From Hydractinia symbiolongicarpus (lineage: Eukaryota > Cnidaria > Hydrozoa > Anthoathecata > Hydractiniidae): DNA of 64,000 nucleotides. Position numbers and translations under genes: made by a program. Below the pieces are notes generated by a model. It saw only the letters and a list, made by a program, of their open reading frames with translations, was not told where the DNA came from and searched no databases. The stretch lies in contig NC_079884.1 in assembly GCF_029227915.1 (NCBI RefSeq), positions 3,470,001 to 3,534,000 on the forward strand, in the 5' to 3' direction. Within the stretch, counting starts at the first letter, position 1; each line of letters starts with the position of its first letter. This document shows positions 61,865 to 64,000 of the stretch, in pieces.

Positions 61865-64000
61865 TCTTTGTATATTTTGACTATGCGGGCCGAGTCCGGG
61901 GTTTACGGGAAATGGCGGGTTTTCGTTTGCCGGCGATTAAACGTCTTTTATTCAGCGTCTCATCAAAAATGAAAACATTTTTAAAAACTACAAGTCTCAT
62001 GCGTTTTAGTGCTGAAAAAATAATTTAAAAAATCGTTCAGGAAATGTGTTTACTCCCTGGGTACTTTCTTTGTATATTTTGACTATGCGGGCCGAGTCCG
62101 GGGTTTACGGGAAATGGCGGGTTTTCGTTTGCCGGCGATTAAACGTCTTTTATTCAGCGTCTCATCAAAAATGAAAACATTTTTAAAAACTACAAGTCTC
62201 ATGCGTTTTAGTGCTGAAAAAATAATTTAAAAAGTCATTCGGGAAATGAGTTTACTCCCTGGGTAATTTCTTTGTATACTTTTGATTATACGGACCTAGT
62301 CCGGGGTTTACGGGAAATGGCGGGTTTTCGTTTGCCGGCGATTAAACTTCTTTTATTCAGCGTCTCATCAAAAATGAAAACATTTTTGAAAACTACAAGT
62401 CTTATGCGTTTTAGTGGTGAAAAAATAATTTAAAAAATCGTTCGGGAAATGAGTTTACACCCTGGGTACTTTCTTTCTATACTTTTGACTATACGGGCCG
62501 AGTCCGGGATTTACGGGAAATCGCAGGTTTTCGTTTGCCGGCGATTAAACTGCTTTTATTCAGCGTCTCATCAAAAATGAAAACATTCTTGAAAACTACA
62601 AGTCTCATGCGTTTTAGTGGTGAAATAATAATTTAAAAAATCGTTTAGGAAATGAGTTTACTCCCTGGGTACTTTCTTCGTATACTTTTGACTATACGGA
62701 CCGAGTCCAGGATTTACGGGAAATCGCAGGTTTTCGTTTGCCGGCGATTAAACTTCTTTTATTCACCGTCTCATCAAAATTGAAAACATTTTTAAAAACT
62801 ACAAGTCTCATGCGTTTTAGTGCTGAAAAAATAATTTAAAAAATCGTTCAGGAAATGAGTTTACTCCCTGGGTACTTTCTTTGTATCTTTTGACTATGCG
62901 GGCCGAGTCCGGGGTTTACGGGAAATGGCGGGTTTTCGTTTGCCGGCGATTAAACGTCTTTTATTCAGCGTCTCATCAAAAATGAAAACATTTTTAAAAA
63001 CTACAAGTCTCATGCGTTTTAGTGCTGAAAAAATAATTTAAAAAGTCGTTCGGGAAATGAGTTTACTCCCTGGGTACTTTCTTCGTATACTTTTGACTAT
63101 ACGGACCGAGTCCAGGATTTACGGGAAATCGCAGGTTTTCGTTTGCCGGCGATTAAACTTCTTTTATTCACCGTCTCATCAAAATTGAAAACATTTTTAA
63201 AAACTACAAGTCTCATGCGTTTTAGTGCTGAAAAAATAATTTAAAAAATCGTTCAGGAAATGAGTTTATTCCCTGGGTACTTTCTTTGTATCTTTTGACT
63301 ATGCGGGCCGAGTCCGGGGTTTACGGGAAATGGCGGGTTTTCGTTTGCCGGCGATTAAACGTCTTTTATTCAGCGTCTCATCAAAAATGAAAACATTTTT
63401 AAAAACTACAAGTCTCATGCGTTTTGGTGCTGAAAAAATAATTTAAAAAGTCGTTCGGGAAATGAGTTTACTCCCTGGGTACTTTCTTTGTATACTTTTG
63501 ATTATACGGACCTAGTCCGGGGTATACGGGAAATGGCGGGTTTTCGTTTGCCGGCGATTAAATTTCTTTTATTCAGCGTCTCATCAAAAATGAAAACATT
63601 TTTGAAAACTACAAGTCTTATGCGTTTTAGTGGTGAAAAGATAAATTAAAAAATGGTTTTTGAAATGAGTTTACTCACAGGGTACTTTCTTTGTATACAT
63701 TCGACTATACCGGCCGAGTCCGGGATTTACGGGAAGTCGCGGGGTTTCGTTTGCCGGCGATTAAACTTCTTTTATTCAGCGTCTCATCAAAAATGAAAAT
63801 ATTTTTAAATACTACAAGTCTCATGGGCTTTAGTGGTGAAATAATAATTTAAATAATCGTTTGGGAAATGAGTTTACTCCCTGGGTACTTTCTTTGTATA
63901 CTTTTGACTATACGGGCCGAGTCCGGGATTTACGGGAAATCACGGGTTTTCGTTTGCCGGCGATTAAACTTCTTTTATTCAGCGTCTCATCAAAAATGAA
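61865..64000 (+). repeat. Distal short-period part of right arm
   Basis: Monomers here have a shortened GTATAC region (TGTATATTTTGAC at about 61870 and 62072; TGTATCTTTTGAC at 62882 and 63287), GTGCTGAAAAAATAATTT and AAACGTCTTTTATTC. Two successive monomers repeat as a unit of about 405 bp (CTTCGTATAC at 62676 and 63081). From about 63.48 kb the order resembles 61.25-61.75 kb again. The array continues beyond the window. Confidence 0.75.

Larger units (their letters stand above)
8456..64000 (+). repeat. Satellite array, right arm (~203-bp monomer)
   Basis: About 55.5 kb of head-to-tail monomers with a modal length near 203 bp, continuing past the window edge. A typical monomer has TTTGTATACTTTTGAC, then a CG-rich part with four CGGG words, TTTTCGTTTGCCGGCGATTA, TTTTATTCAGCGTCTCATC, an AT hairpin, ACTACAAGTCTCATGCG, TTTTAGTGGTG, TAATTTAAAAAATCG and TTTACTCCCTGGGTAC. 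Subfamilies are marked by small changes (CTCACAGGG, TATACATTCGAC, CCCATCAAATATG, TCATGGGCTTTAGTGG). Monomer length is not a multiple of three and a TAA recurs in each unit, so the repeated 60-100-codon open frames are not genes. There is no other gene or element in the array. Confidence 0.97.

Noticed and set aside
8456-64000. CRISPR array
   Set aside because: The repeats are 203 bp head to tail with no unique spacers, and the context is eukaryotic.

Overview
The window is eukaryotic, almost certainly from an animal genome. About 94% of it is one family of tandem satellite DNA with a monomer of about 203 bp, interrupted once by a decayed, 5'-truncated non-LTR retrotransposon. I see no host gene, tRNA, rRNA, CRISPR array or bacterial-type gene. 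The retroelement belongs to the CR1/L2-like group: an SGNH-esterase ORF1, an APE endonuclease and a reverse transcriptase. Its protein motifs resemble copies I recall from cnidarians and other invertebrates. That points to an invertebrate, perhaps a cnidarian, but the sequence does not settle the species.

Layout: (1) 1-4747 is a satellite array in one orientation (called minus here), with full monomers near 203 bp and a private short form near 169 bp. Its last 2.8 kb forms two copies of a 1,387-bp higher-order repeat. (2) 4748-8455 is the retroelement on the plus strand: ORF1 (4791-5345), ORF2 endonuclease half (5445-6908), ORF2 reverse-transcriptase half (6909-8297), a 3' UTR with AATAAA and an A-rich tail. 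All coding parts lie in one reading frame, broken only by TGA at 5343 and TAG at 6906. (3) 8456-64000 is the same satellite family in the opposite orientation, about 270 monomers.

The right array is built by nested duplication. At 8.5-17.4 kb it is mixed monomers with several odd short ones. At 17,371-27,502 a 5,066-bp unit (25 monomers) is tandemly duplicated. At 27.5-43.2 kb there are reshuffled copies of the same material, in which marker monomers recur at spacings equal to whole numbers of monomers. At 43,207-61,864 a 9,329-bp unit (46 monomers) is tandemly duplicated almost without change. At 61.9-64 kb the array ends the window as short-period repeats. Both arrays run off the window edges.

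The points most worth a second look are the polarity flip of the satellite exactly at the retroelement, the placement of several duplication joints at two small palindromic elements of the monomer (GTATAC and an AT hairpin), the near-identity of the 9.3-kb copies, and a hairpin variant carrying two linked changes that keep an inverted repeat. I found no new protein system. The many short open frames inside the satellite are by-products of its sequence.
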